From the NCBI RefSeq assembly GCF_041914405.1, contig NZ_JAYSDK010000004.1, forward strand, positions 1-64,000: a stretch of DNA of 64,000 nt. Direction: 5' to 3'. Origin of the DNA: Zoogloea sp041914405 (GTDB lineage Bacteria > Pseudomonadota > Gammaproteobacteria > Burkholderiales > Rhodocyclaceae). A program made the translations under genes and the position numbers. The notes below the pieces were generated by a model, which saw only the letters and a list, made by a program, of their open reading frames with translations, searched no databases and was not told the origin of the DNA. Below are positions 27,630-36,370 of the stretch, piece after piece; the stretch's first letter is position 1; each line of letters starts with the position of its first letter.

Positions 27630-28810
27630 CCATGCGCCTCCTCACCTCCCTCAGCACCCTCGCGGCCGCGCTTGCCCTTAGCGCCTGTGCCAGCGCCCCC
27701 GCCGAACTGCGCGGCACCGGCGACCTCGGCGTGGTCATCGAGCGTGCCGCCGGCCGCGTGCAGATCGTCGAACACAGCCACGACAGCAGCCTCGGCAGCG
27801 TGGACGGCCTCGGCGACCTGTCCCACGCCCACGTGGCGTTCTCCCGCGACAGCCGCTACGCCTACGTGTTCGGCCGCGACGGCGGGCTGACCAAGGTGGA
27901 CCTGCTGACCCGCCGCATCGCCAAGCGCATTATCCAGGCCGGCAATTCCATCGGCGGCTCAGTGTCCCAGGACGGCCGCCTGATCGTCGCCCAGAACTAC
28001 GAGCCGGGCGGCATCAAGGCTTTCGACGCCGACACGCTGGAACTGCTCGCCGAGGTCCCCGCCGAATACGCGCCGGGCAAGTTCTCCCGCGTCGTCGGGT
28101 TGGCCGACGTGCCGGGCCAGCGTTTCGCCTACGCCCTGTTCGACGCCAACGAGATCTGGGTCAGCGACTTCAGCGACCCGCGCAAGCCGGTCACCACCCG
28201 CTACCCGGCCGGCAAGCAGCCCTACGACGGCCTGGTCACGCCCGATGGGCGCTACTTCCTGGCCGGCCTGTTCGGCGAGGACGGCATCTCCCTGCTCGAC
28301 CTGTGGCACCCGGAAGCCGGCAGCCGCAAGATCCTGTCCGGCTACGGCCGCGGCGAGGAGAAGCTGCCGGTCTTCAAGATGCCCCACCTGCGCGGCTGGT
28401 CCCTGGCCGCCGGGCAGGCCTGGCTGCCCGCCGTTGGCCACCACGAGGTGCTGGTCGCCGACGCCCGCAGCTGGCAGGAAACGGCACGCATCCCGGTCAA
28501 GGGCCAGCCGGTGTTCGTGATGGCGCGCCCGGACGGCCGCCAGGTGTGGGTGAACTTCGCCTTCCCCGACAACGAGTGGGTGCAGGTCATCGACACCGTC
28601 GAAAAGCGCGTGATCCACACCTTCAGCCCCGGCAAGGCGGTGCTGCACCTGGAATTCACGCCGCGCGGCGAGGAAGTGTGGCTGTCCTCGCGGGACAGCA
28701 ACCGGGTCACGGTGGTGGACACCGCCAGCTTCGCGGTACGCAAGGAACTGCCGGCCGACGCGCCGTCGGGCATTTTCTTCACGTCGCGTGCACAGCGGAT
28801 CGGTTTCTGA
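27626..28810 (+). CDS. nirF: heme d1 biosynthesis lipoprotein NirF
   Basis: The 394-residue protein is homologous to the heme d1 propeller of NirS (HVAFSRDSRYAYVFGRDGG; DLLTRRIAKRI; LHLEFTPRGEEVWLSSRDSN). A lipobox with Cys21 (LALSACAS) predicts a periplasmic, membrane-anchored protein. NirF is required for a late periplasmic step of heme d1 synthesis. Its ATG overlaps the nirC stop (ATGA), so the two are translationally coupled. A repeat doublet separates it from nirDL. Confidence 0.93.
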   Translation: MTMRLLTSLSTLAAALALSACASAPAELRGTGDLGVVIERAAGRVQIVEHSHDSSLGSVDGLGDLSHAHVAFSRDSRYAYVFGRDGGLTKVDLLTRRIAKRIIQAGNSIGGSVSQDGRLIVAQNYEPGGIKAFDADTLELLAEVPAEYAPGKFSRVVGLADVPGQRFAYALFDANEIWVSDFSDPRKPVTTRYPAGKQPYDGLVTPDGRYFLAGLFGEDGISLLDLWHPEAGSRKILSGYGRGEEKLPVFKMPHLRGWSLAAGQAWLPAVGHHEVLVADARSWQETARIPVKGQPVFVMARPDGRQVWVNFAFPDNEWVQVIDTVEKRVIHTFSPGKAVLHLEFTPRGEEVWLSSRDSNRVTVVDTASFAVRKELPADAPSGIFFTSRAQRIGF

Positions 28811-28850
28811 GATGAAGCAGCCCTCGTACTTCGGCGGACATTGGTCACCA

Positions 28851-28925
28851 CCCTGTAGGGGCGAATTCATTCGCCCTCGGTCGGCTTACCAAAGTCCGTG
28901 GGCGAATGAATTCGCCCCCACAGGG
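28851..28925. repeat. inverted doublet of the palindromic repeat
   Basis: Two copies face each other: 28851-28876 and 28900-28925 are reverse complements over 26 nt with one mismatch, separated by 23 bp. Each copy is itself palindromic around GGGCGAAT. The array resembles REP doublets (BIMEs) and sits inside the nir operon between nirF and nirDL. Confidence 0.85.
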
Positions 28926-28951
28926 AATCCCTCCATGAAAGGAGCCTGGCC

Positions 28952-29941
28952 ATGATCGCCGCCGACCCGCGTGACTTCCAGCTCCTCAACGACTTCCAGC
29001 GCGGCTTTCCGCTCGCCCCGGAACCCTGGGCGGCGGTCGGCGCCCAGGTCGGCTGCAGCGCCGAAGAGACCATGGCGCGCCTGGCCTGTCTGCGCAACGC
29101 CGGCAAGATCAGTCGGGTCGGCGCAGTCTTCGCGCCACGCCGACTGGGCGCCAGCACCCTCGCCGCGATGGCCGTGCCGGTCGACGAACTGCCCCGCGTG
29201 GCACGCATCGTCAGCGCCTTCGCCGGCGTCAATCACAACTACCGGCGCGAGCACTGCTACAACCTGTGGTTTGTCGCCAGCGCCCACGACGAGGCCGCGC
29301 TGGCCGCGCTGCTGGACGAGATGGGCGCCGCCACCGGCTGCCCGCCGATCGCCCTGCCGCTGCTCGAGGAATTCCACATCGACCTGGGCTTCGACCTGGC
29401 CAACGGCCGGCGCACCCGCCACGCGACATCCGCCGGCCCGCGCCAGCCGCTGAGCGACGCCGACTGGCGCCTGGTGGACGCCCTGCACGACGGTCTGCCG
29501 TGGGTCGCCCGGCCGTTCCGCGCCCTCGGCCACGCCGCCGGCCTCGGCGAAGACGCCGTGCTCGCCACGCTCAAACGCTGGCTCGCCGACGGCACGCTGC
29601 GCCGCTTCGGCGTCGTCGTGCGGCACCGGGACCTGGGCTGGCAGGCCAACGCGATGTGCGTGTGGGCGGTGCCGGAAGCGCAGGTCAGCGCCCTCGGCCA
29701 TGCCCTCGCCGGCCAGGACGGGGTCAGCCTGTGCTACCGTCGGCGCACCGCCCCCGACTGGCCCTACAACCTGTTCTGCATGATCCACGGCCAATCCCGC
29801 CCCGCCGTCGAAGCGCGCCGCGCCGAGCTGGCCGACGCCGTCGGCCTGGCCGCCTTCCCGCATGCGGTGCTGTTCTCCACCGACTGCTACAAGCAGTGCG
29901 GCGCCCGCTACCAAGGGCCGCAGGGGCTCGCCGCCGCATGA
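28952..29941 (+). CDS. nirDL: siroheme decarboxylase subunit, NirD-NirL fusion
   Basis: The 329-residue protein contains two Lrp/AsnC-like units in tandem. The first (residues ~5-165) has the NirD/G-type HNYRREHCYNLWFV; the second (~170-325) has the NirL/H-type CYRRRTAPDWPYNLFCMIHG. NirDLGH removes two acetate side-chain carboxyls from siroheme to give 12,18-didecarboxysiroheme, the heme d1 precursor. AAGGAG precedes the ATG at 28952. Fused NirDL is known in some denitrifiers, while others have two genes. It overlaps nirG by 4 bp. Confidence 0.92.
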   Translation: MIAADPRDFQLLNDFQRGFPLAPEPWAAVGAQVGCSAEETMARLACLRNAGKISRVGAVFAPRRLGASTLAAMAVPVDELPRVARIVSAFAGVNHNYRREHCYNLWFVASAHDEAALAALLDEMGAATGCPPIALPLLEEFHIDLGFDLANGRRTRHATSAGPRQPLSDADWRLVDALHDGLPWVARPFRALGHAAGLGEDAVLATLKRWLADGTLRRFGVVVRHRDLGWQANAMCVWAVPEAQVSALGHALAGQDGVSLCYRRRTAPDWPYNLFCMIHGQSRPAVEARRAELADAVGLAAFPHAVLFSTDCYKQCGARYQGPQGLAAA

Positions 29942-30429
29942 ACGCCCCTTCGAGCGCCCCATCCCGCCGCCCGCCACCGGCCGTCCTCGACGAGCTCGAC
30001 CGGCGCATCATCAACGCACTGCAGGGCGGCTTTCCGATCAGTGACGAGCCCTACCGGGAAGTCGCCGCCCAGCTCGGCACCACCGAGGCCGACCTCATCG
30101 CCCGCCTGCAGCGCCTGCTCGACGCCCGCGTACTGACCCGCTTCGGGCCCATGTTCCAGATCGAACGCCTCGGCGGCCGCTTCGTGCTGGCCGCGCTGGC
30201 CGTGCCGGAAGAGCGCTTCGACGAGGTCGCCGCGGCGGTCAACGCGCTGCCCGAGGTGGCCCACAACTACCGGCGCGAGCACCGCCTCAACATGTGGTTC
30301 GTGCTTGCCACCGAGACGCCGGACGGCATCGCCGCCGCCACGGCGCGCATCGAGGCCGCCACCGGCCTGCCGGTGTTCGCCTTTCCCAAACTGCGGGAGT
30401 TCTTCGTGGACATGAGGCTGAAGGCATGA
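29938..30429 (+). CDS. nirG: siroheme decarboxylase subunit NirG
   Basis: A 163-residue Lrp/AsnC-fold protein. It starts with a short flexible N-terminus, then LDELDRRIINALQGGFPISD and the HNYRREHRLNMWFVLATE block that places it with NirD and NirG. The ATG overlaps the nirDL stop, and its own stop overlaps the nirH ATG. It works with NirDL and NirH on siroheme. The frame is open far upstream but only as an overlap with nirDL. Confidence 0.9.
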   Translation: MNAPSSAPSRRPPPAVLDELDRRIINALQGGFPISDEPYREVAAQLGTTEADLIARLQRLLDARVLTRFGPMFQIERLGGRFVLAALAVPEERFDEVAAAVNALPEVAHNYRREHRLNMWFVLATETPDGIAAATARIEAATGLPVFAFPKLREFFVDMRLKA

Positions 30430-30923
30430 CGGACACGCTACCGCCGGACGATTTCGAGCGCCGCCTGATCATCGCCACCCAGGCCGGCCTGCCGCTGGTG
30501 CCCCGCCCCTACGACGCGCTGGCGGAAGAGCTCGGCGTCGACGCGGCGCTAGTCAAGACGCGCCTCGCCGCCATGCTGCAGGGCGGCCGCATCCGCCGCA
30601 TCGGCGCGGTGCCCAACCACTACGCCCTCGGCTACACCGCCAACGGCATGTCGGTGTGGGACGTGGACGACGCCCACATCGGCGAGCTGGGCGAAGCCGT
30701 CGGCCACCTCGACTTCGTGACCCACTGCTACGAGCGCCCCCGCGCCCTGCCCGACTGGCCCTACAACCTGTTCGCGATGGTGCACGGGCGCGACCGCGAC
30801 ACCGTGCTGGCCCACGTGGAGGAGATCGCCGCGCTGCTCGGTGATGCCTGCCGCGCCCGCGACGTGCTGTTCTCCACCGCCATCCTCAAGAAGACCGGGC
30901 TGCGCATCGGCGGCGACGGCTGA
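30426..30923 (+). CDS. nirH: siroheme decarboxylase subunit NirH
   Basis: A 165-residue Lrp/AsnC-fold protein of the NirL/NirH type, shown by CYERPRALPDWPYNLFAMVHG. It is coupled to nirG by ATGA overlap and is the last gene of the nir run; its stop is 8 bp from the convergent AsmA gene. The radical-SAM gene nirJ, usually near nirH, does not follow. Confidence 0.91.
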   Translation: MTDTLPPDDFERRLIIATQAGLPLVPRPYDALAEELGVDAALVKTRLAAMLQGGRIRRIGAVPNHYALGYTANGMSVWDVDDAHIGELGEAVGHLDFVTHCYERPRALPDWPYNLFAMVHGRDRDTVLAHVEEIAALLGDACRARDVLFSTAILKKTGLRIGGDG

Positions 30924-30931
30924 AGCGGCCG

Positions 30932-32857
30932 TCAGGGCTGGCGCACTTTCGCGCCGACCCGCGCGAGCATCGTCCCGCAGGGGCTGTCGCCGGTGCCGCC
31001 ATCGCCAATCTGCACGAGGGGCAGCAGGGCCAGCGGGGGCAACACCAGGCCGAGCCCCACGCTGGCCGCGATGCGGCCGCCCAGCGGCAGCGGCTCCGGC
31101 ACCACCGACGGCGCGGCGAAGCTGCCCTCCACCTTCAACGGCCCGCGCAGGGCCAGCAGGCTGCCGTCCTTGCCGGCGGCGCGCAGGCGCAGGTCGAGGG
31201 CCTCGTCACGCAGGCTGATCGTGCCCTCGCCGCGGATCAGCATGCGCTGGCTGTCCATCAACAGGTTCTGGGTCTTCAGCACGCCGGCCTGGGCGCGGAA
31301 GTCGCCGATCACGCAACGAATGTCCTCCCGCTGCCCACCGGCCAGCCAGGCCATCAGCCCGTTGGCCACATCCAGGTTGGCCAGGCGGACCAGCAGCAGG
31401 CTGGTGCTGCCACCGTTCATCACGACAGCCGCCTCCCCGTCGGCGCTGCCCAGCAACTCGGCCACCGACACGCCGCGCATGGCCAACTTGGCCCGCCCGC
31501 CGAGCAGGCCGGTGGTGAGCTTGCGGGTATCCTCCGCCGGCATCAGGTCGCGCAGGCGCAGGCGCGCCGCCTGCATGTCGAGGCGGGCCGCCGGCACGGC
31601 CTGACGGGTGTCGAGCTCGAGCGAGCCGTCCACCCGGCCGTGGGCAAGCCCCAGCTTGAGGGGCGACAGGCTGACCAGACGGTCATCGATGCGCAGCCGG
31701 CCCGCCGCCGTATCGAGGGGCAGGCCGCTGTTGCGGATCTCGTCGGCGACAAATTCCACGTCCACGTCCGCCGCGGCAATCTTCTCCAGGCCCAGCGGCC
31801 GTGACGGCAGAACCTTGCCCGGCCGCGGCGCGACGGCCTGCCCGGATTCGCGGCGGGCGCCGATGAAGCCGGACAGGTCGGCCAAGTCCAGGCGGCGGAA
31901 ACGCAGCGTACCGGCGATCAGCTGGCGCGGCGCGCGGCGATTGATGTTCAGCGTGCCGGCCATGTCGGTGCGCCCGACGCGCCCATCGATGTCACGGAAA
32001 GTCCAGGTCTGCTCCTGATGGAACAGGCGCGCTGCCAGCCGGAACGGCGGCGTGGCAGGCAGCGGCACCCCGGTGGGTGAATACAGCTCCGCCAGGCTGC
32101 GCCCAGACAGGCTGAAATCCACATCCAGCCCGGCCAGCGCCAGCAGGTTGGCGACCCGGCCATTGAGCGTGAAGCGGGTCGCCCCCACCGTGCCTTTGGC
32201 TTCGACCGGGTAGGGCTGGTCGGCGCGTTCCAGGTCCAGCAGGCTGCCGGCCTGGCCGTCGGCCTGCACAGCCTGGCCGCGCCAGTGGCCGGCCAGGCCG
32301 AAGCGCACCCGGCGGGCCACCACGTCGGAGGCGATGCTCAGCTGCAGGTCGGTCTGGCGTGACGGCAGATTGGCCGACACCTCGCCATCGCGGACCAGCA
32401 AGGTGCCGACGCGCAACCGCGGTGCGACCGGGGCGGCCTCGGCATGGGCGCCGAGCAGCCAGTTGCCCTGCCCGTGCTCATCCTCCTCCAGCTGCAGGCG
32501 CGGTCCGTCGATCTCCAGCCGCGGCAGCACCAGTTCGCCGCGCAGCAGGCGGATGAGGTCCACGCTGACCGTCAGCTCCCGCACCGTCAGGAGCTGCGGC
32601 GCCTTGCCCCAGCTCGCGTTGTCGAGTTGCACGTCGCCAGCCGACAGCGACGGCGTCAGGCTCCACAGCTGCACGTCCAGCGGCCCGGCGATGCGGAAGC
32701 CCCGCTCCAGGCGGGCCGACACCATCTCGCCGAGCGGCCCGCGCAGCATGTTCCAGTCGAACAGGAGCCCCCCCAGCACCGCCAGGGCCAACACCACGAG
32801 CACGCGCCAGCGACGCCGCTGGCGCGGTGGCGGATCCTCACGTCCTGCATCCTTCAT
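30932..32857 (-). CDS. AsmA-family envelope protein
   Basis: The 641-residue protein has one N-terminal transmembrane segment (~17-35) and a long beta-rich periplasmic part. Typical AsmA features are LARGERGFRIAGPLDV-like sequence near the N-terminus (SARLERGFRIAGPLDVQLW), repeated ELTVSVDLIRLL and LRVGTLLVRDGEVS elements, and a conserved C-terminal segment (MDSQRMLIRGEGTISLRDE). AAGGAG before 32857 fixes the start. AsmA-like proteins are implicated in outer membrane homeostasis and lipid transport. It is convergent with nirH and probably unrelated to denitrification. Confidence 0.85.
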   Translation of the reverse strand: MKDAGREDPPPRQRRRWRVLVVLALAVLGGLLFDWNMLRGPLGEMVSARLERGFRIAGPLDVQLWSLTPSLSAGDVQLDNASWGKAPQLLTVRELTVSVDLIRLLRGELVLPRLEIDGPRLQLEEDEHGQGNWLLGAHAEAAPVAPRLRVGTLLVRDGEVSANLPSRQTDLQLSIASDVVARRVRFGLAGHWRGQAVQADGQAGSLLDLERADQPYPVEAKGTVGATRFTLNGRVANLLALAGLDVDFSLSGRSLAELYSPTGVPLPATPPFRLAARLFHQEQTWTFRDIDGRVGRTDMAGTLNINRRAPRQLIAGTLRFRRLDLADLSGFIGARRESGQAVAPRPGKVLPSRPLGLEKIAAADVDVEFVADEIRNSGLPLDTAAGRLRIDDRLVSLSPLKLGLAHGRVDGSLELDTRQAVPAARLDMQAARLRLRDLMPAEDTRKLTTGLLGGRAKLAMRGVSVAELLGSADGEAAVVMNGGSTSLLLVRLANLDVANGLMAWLAGGQREDIRCVIGDFRAQAGVLKTQNLLMDSQRMLIRGEGTISLRDEALDLRLRAAGKDGSLLALRGPLKVEGSFAAPSVVPEPLPLGGRIAASVGLGLVLPPLALLPLVQIGDGGTGDSPCGTMLARVGAKVRQP

Positions 32858-32960
32858 CGCAACTCCTTCCGTCCTGCTCCGGCCAACCACGCCAAGCCTG
32901 GCACCACGACGGCGCGGCAGGAACCGTCACGCCGCCACCGCTGTCCGACAGCCACGCACA

Positions 32961-32984
32961 GCATGGCGGGAAAGCCCGCCATGC
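32961..32984. other. hairpin in the leader of the CHASE3 kinase gene
   Basis: GCATGGCGGG and CCCGCCATGC form a perfect 10-bp stem with loop AAAG. It lies between the AsmA start and the kinase start. It would hide an alternative ATG at 32981, one reason the kinase start is placed at 33011. Confidence 0.5.
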
Positions 32985-33010
32985 GCCTCCTCCAGCCGGC
33001 CGTGGACAGC

Positions 33011-34405
33011 ATGCCCAATCCCCTTTCCAGCGGAAAATCCCGTTTCGCCGACCTCCGTGCGCACCTGCGCGCGCTGCGCTACTGGCCCTACGTGCTGCTG
33101 CTCGCCGGCTGCGCCATCGTGCTGACCCTGCTGGCGACGAGCCGGGACAACTCCCGCCTGGGCCTGGAAGCCGTCCATACCGTGCAGGACAACCGCGCCC
33201 GGCTGGACCGCCTGGACGCCCTGCTGCTGACCGTGGTGGACGCGGAAAGCAGCGTGCGCGGCTACATACTGACCCACAATAACGACTATCTGGAACCCTA
33301 CCGGGACAGCGAAGCCCGTGTCGGGCACTTGCTGGCCGCCATGGAAGAGGACTTTCCGGCTGGCAGCGCCGACCGCGACGAGTTCGAGGTGCTCAAGAAA
33401 CTGGTCACCCTCAAGCGCCGGCACCTGGCCCGGGCCGTTGCCTCCGGCGACATCGAGGACAGCGGCAGCCCGGAGCAGGCCGGCCCCGGCAAGGCCTTCA
33501 TGGACCAGATCCGCCTGTCGATCACCGCGCTGCACGAGCGCCGCGCGGCCAGCAACGCGCAGCTGACCCGCGACTCCCTGCAGCGCCTGCAGCACATGCA
33601 GACGGCCGTCACGGCCCTCGCCGTCGGCGCCCTCGGGCTGCTCATCGTGCTGTTCGGCGTCCAGCAGCAGCGGGCCCACCTGCGCGCCCGCGTCGCGACA
33701 TTGCTGGCCGACGAGAACAGCCGGCTCGAATCGACGGTCAGCCAGCGCACCCGCGAACTGAGCGACCTGGCCAGCTACCTCACCAACGCCCGCGAGGCGG
33801 AGCGTGGCCGGCTGGCGCGCGAGCTCCACGACGAGCTGGGCGCCCTCCTCACCGCCGCCCGCATGGACGCAGCCTGGCTGCTGCGCAGCCTCGGCCCGGG
33901 CACCGGGCAGGACATCCGCGACCGCTTCAAGCGCCTCATCGATACCATCGGCTCCGGCATCACCCTCAAGCGGCGCCTCATCGACGACCTGCGCCCACCG
34001 CTGCTGCAGGGGCTCGGCCTGGTGGAGGCCCTGCGCGCCCTCGCCGACGACTTCAGCCGCGAGGTCCCGGTCGAGCTGCTTCTGCCCGGAAGCGACCCGG
34101 AGCCCACCGAGGACCAGGCCCTGGCGGTGTTCCGCATCGCACAGGAAGCCTTCACCAACATCCGCAAGTACGCCCACGCCAGCCACGTGGAACTCGGTCT
34201 CGACCTGGCCGACGGCGAGCTGCAGCTGTGGATCCGCGACGACGGCGTCGGCTTCGATGCCGACTCGCCGATGCTCAGCCGCCACGGCCTGGCCGGCATG
34301 CAGCACCGGGTGCAGATGTTTGGCGGCCGGCTGACGGTGACGGCGGCACCCGGCAAGGGCTGCACGATAGAGGCCAGCATGCCGCTGCAGCCCCGCCCGG
34401 CCTGA
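33011..34405 (+). CDS. CHASE3-domain sensor histidine kinase (NarX/DegS type)
   Basis: A 464-residue membrane kinase. Transmembrane helices at ~26-43 and ~199-217 flank a CHASE3-like helical periplasmic domain (VVDAESSVRGYILTHNNDYL). A coiled linker leads to the HisKA_3 dimerisation domain with phospho-His273 (EAERGRLARELHDELG), then the ATPase (NIRKYAHASHVEL; GLAGMQHRVQMFGGRL). Kinases of this class phosphorylate NarL-type regulators, and one is encoded convergently 28 bp downstream. The signal is unknown. The frame is open upstream, but 33011 is the first start consistent with the membrane topology. Confidence 0.9.
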   Translation: MPNPLSSGKSRFADLRAHLRALRYWPYVLLLAGCAIVLTLLATSRDNSRLGLEAVHTVQDNRARLDRLDALLLTVVDAESSVRGYILTHNNDYLEPYRDSEARVGHLLAAMEEDFPAGSADRDEFEVLKKLVTLKRRHLARAVASGDIEDSGSPEQAGPGKAFMDQIRLSITALHERRAASNAQLTRDSLQRLQHMQTAVTALAVGALGLLIVLFGVQQQRAHLRARVATLLADENSRLESTVSQRTRELSDLASYLTNAREAERGRLARELHDELGALLTAARMDAAWLLRSLGPGTGQDIRDRFKRLIDTIGSGITLKRRLIDDLRPPLLQGLGLVEALRALADDFSREVPVELLLPGSDPEPTEDQALAVFRIAQEAFTNIRKYAHASHVELGLDLADGELQLWIRDDGVGFDADSPMLSRHGLAGMQHRVQMFGGRLTVTAAPGKGCTIEASMPLQPRPA

Positions 34406-34433
34406 TACGGCCGCATGCCGCCGCCGCGGCCCG

Positions 34434-35069
34434 TCAGGCCACCATCAGGCCGTGCTGCAGGGCGTAGGCAGCCAGTTCCGCATTGCTGGCCAGGGCCAGT
34501 TTTTCGAGTAGGCGCGAGCGATAGGTGCTGACCGTCTTCACGCTCAGGTTCAGCGCCTCGGCGATGCCCGATACCGATTCGCCGCGGGCCAGCCGCAGGA
34601 AGACCTGCAGCTCCCGCTCCGACAGGCTCTCGTGGGCCGGCGCGGCAGACTCCCCGGCCAGGTCGTCGGCGAGCAGTTCGGCGGTGCGGCCCGAGATGTA
34701 GCGCCGCCCCCGCGCCACCGTCTGGATGGCCTTCAGCAGCTCGTCCCGCTCGCAATCCTTGCACAGGTAGCCGTTTGCCCCGTGGCGGAGCATCGGTAGC
34801 GCGTAGCGCTCTTCCGGAAAGCCACTGAGCACCAGCACCTTCAGGTCGGCATAGCGCTGGCGCACGATCCGCAGCACATCGATGCCGCTCTGCCCCGGCA
34901 GGGACAGGTCGAGCAACAGCACGTCGCAGGCCTGCTCGCGCAGCTTGTCCAGCGCCTCCTCGCCGGAAGCCGCCTCGAACGCGATGCGGATGCCCAGCTC
35001 ATCCACCAGCATTTCCCGGAAACCGGCACGCACGATGCCGTGATCATCGACGATGGCCAGACGCAGCAT
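34434..35069 (-). CDS. NarL/FixJ-family response regulator
   Basis: The 211-residue protein has a receiver with Asp54 (VLLLDLSLPGQSG) and a LuxR-type helix-turn-helix at ~145-205 (LSERELQVFLRLARGESVSG, then LNLSVKTVSTYRSRLLEKL). It is the likely partner of the CHASE3 kinase that ends 28 bp away on the other strand. Tail-to-tail placement of kinase and regulator is less common than an operon. Confidence 0.92.
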   Translation of the reverse strand: MLRLAIVDDHGIVRAGFREMLVDELGIRIAFEAASGEEALDKLREQACDVLLLDLSLPGQSGIDVLRIVRQRYADLKVLVLSGFPEERYALPMLRHGANGYLCKDCERDELLKAIQTVARGRRYISGRTAELLADDLAGESAAPAHESLSERELQVFLRLARGESVSGIAEALNLSVKTVSTYRSRLLEKLALASNAELAAYALQHGLMVA

Positions 35070-35283
35070 GGAGTCCTTTCCGCACGTTCAACAGTCTTCA
35101 TTGTAGCCAGCCGGCTCCGGCGGCAAAGCCCGTGGAGTCCGACATTCCTGCCAGCGCAGTCCTACACGCGGTTCCGCCCTTGTCGGACAGCCCGCCGCCC
35201 GCCCGCCGCATAGAGTGGGAAGCATGGAAGCGCGGCATGCGCCGCGCCCCGGCATACCGACAACCGCCTCAAGGAGAACCACC

Positions 35284-35622
35284 ATGCACAAGCCCTTCAC
35301 CCGACTGCTCGTCGCCACCACCCTGAGCCTGGCGGCCGCCGGCCTCGCCCAGGCTGCCGAGCCCCAGCCGGTGCCCCACGAGACCGACAAGTCCGCCGCC
35401 GCCCAGTTCATCGACGACGCCTCGATCACCGCCAACGTGAAGGCCCGCCACGCCGAAGACAAGACCGTGCGGGTCACCGCCATCGGCGTCGAGACCCACA
35501 ACGGCGTCGTCCAGCTGTCCGGCTTCACCCCGTCGGCGAAGGAGAAGATGCGCGCCGAGGAAATCGCCCGGACGACCCAGGGCGTAAAGGACGTCAGGAA
35601 CGACATCATCATCCAGCGTTAA
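35284..35622 (+). CDS. BON-domain periplasmic protein
   Basis: The 112-residue protein has a signal peptide (~1-24, LAQA|AEP) and one BON domain (~45-110: DDASITANVKARHAEDKTV, then GVVQLSGFTPSAKEK). BON domains in OsmY-like proteins are linked to osmotic and envelope stress. AAGGAG precedes the ATG at 35284. It is a paralogue of the lipoprotein gene on the opposite strand at 36824. It heads a short run with a small membrane protein and a receiver gene. Confidence 0.88.
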   Translation: MHKPFTRLLVATTLSLAAAGLAQAAEPQPVPHETDKSAAAQFIDDASITANVKARHAEDKTVRVTAIGVETHNGVVQLSGFTPSAKEKMRAEEIARTTQGVKDVRNDIIIQR

Positions 35623-35682
35623 ACACGGCGGCCGGCCAACCCGGCCGCCGCAGCACCCGTCCCGAACCCCCAGGAGACGACC

Positions 35683-35946
35683 ATGACCCACGCCACTTTC
35701 CCACGCCTCGAGCGCAGCCACACCTGGGCTCCGCCCGGCGAATGGGACTGGACCGTGCATGCCTGCCTGCTCGGCAGCCTGCTGCTGTGCGGCGGAATGC
35801 TGTTCGGCACCACCCGCCATGTGTCCGCCACCAGCCGGCCCGCCCCCTGCGTGCGCAGCCTCGAAGAGGTGTACCGCGTGCTCGGCCCCTCGGCGCTGGG
35901 CGTGCTGCAGGAATGCCCCCCGCCCGCAGCCCTTCCCCTCTACTAG
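35683..35946 (+). CDS. small membrane protein of unknown function
   Basis: An 87-residue product with AGGAGA before the ATG. It has one probable transmembrane helix (~24-44, HACLLGSLLLCGGMLFG). It follows the BON gene by 60 bp and precedes the receiver gene by 13 bp, which favours a real gene. No family is recognised. Confidence 0.5.
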   Translation: MTHATFPRLERSHTWAPPGEWDWTVHACLLGSLLLCGGMLFGTTRHVSATSRPAPCVRSLEEVYRVLGPSALGVLQECPPPAALPLY

Positions 35947-35959
35947 CCGGGCCCGCGAC

Positions 35960-36370
35960 ATGGCCAGCGCCCACCATCCCGTGCGGATCGTGCTGATCGA
36001 GGATTCGCTCGCCCTGCGCGACCTGCTCGCCGAGATGCTGGCGGATGCCGGCGGCGTCGAGATCGTCGGCGCCGCCGACAACGAGGCGGCGGCCATCGAG
36101 CTCCTGCGCCAGCTTCACCCCGACCTGGCAATCATCGACCTGGAACTGCAGGGCGGCACCGGACTGAAGGTTCTCGCCGCCCTCCAGGACATGCCGCCTT
36201 GCGCGGCCACGCCGCGGGCGGTGGTCTTCTCCAACCACACTCATCCCATCGTCCGCGAACGCTGCCGCATGCTCGGCGCGCAGGCCTTCTTCGACAAATC
36301 CTTCCAGCTCGACGAACTGCTCGCCTACGTCCACGCCACCACCGACGAGTCTGGCGGCCACCCTGGCTGA
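35960..36370 (+). CDS. stand-alone receiver-domain response regulator
   Basis: The 136-residue CheY-like protein consists of a receiver only. The acidic pair Glu14-Asp15, phospho-acceptor Asp60 (LAIIDLELQGGTGL) and Lys in FFDKSFQ near 105 are present. There is no output domain. The start at 35960 matches family length; the frame is open upstream through the small membrane protein gene. It could modulate the nearby two-component pair by phosphate competition, or bind a target protein. Confidence 0.85.
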   Translation: MASAHHPVRIVLIEDSLALRDLLAEMLADAGGVEIVGAADNEAAAIELLRQLHPDLAIIDLELQGGTGLKVLAALQDMPPCAATPRAVVFSNHTHPIVRERCRMLGAQAFFDKSFQLDELLAYVHATTDESGGHPG

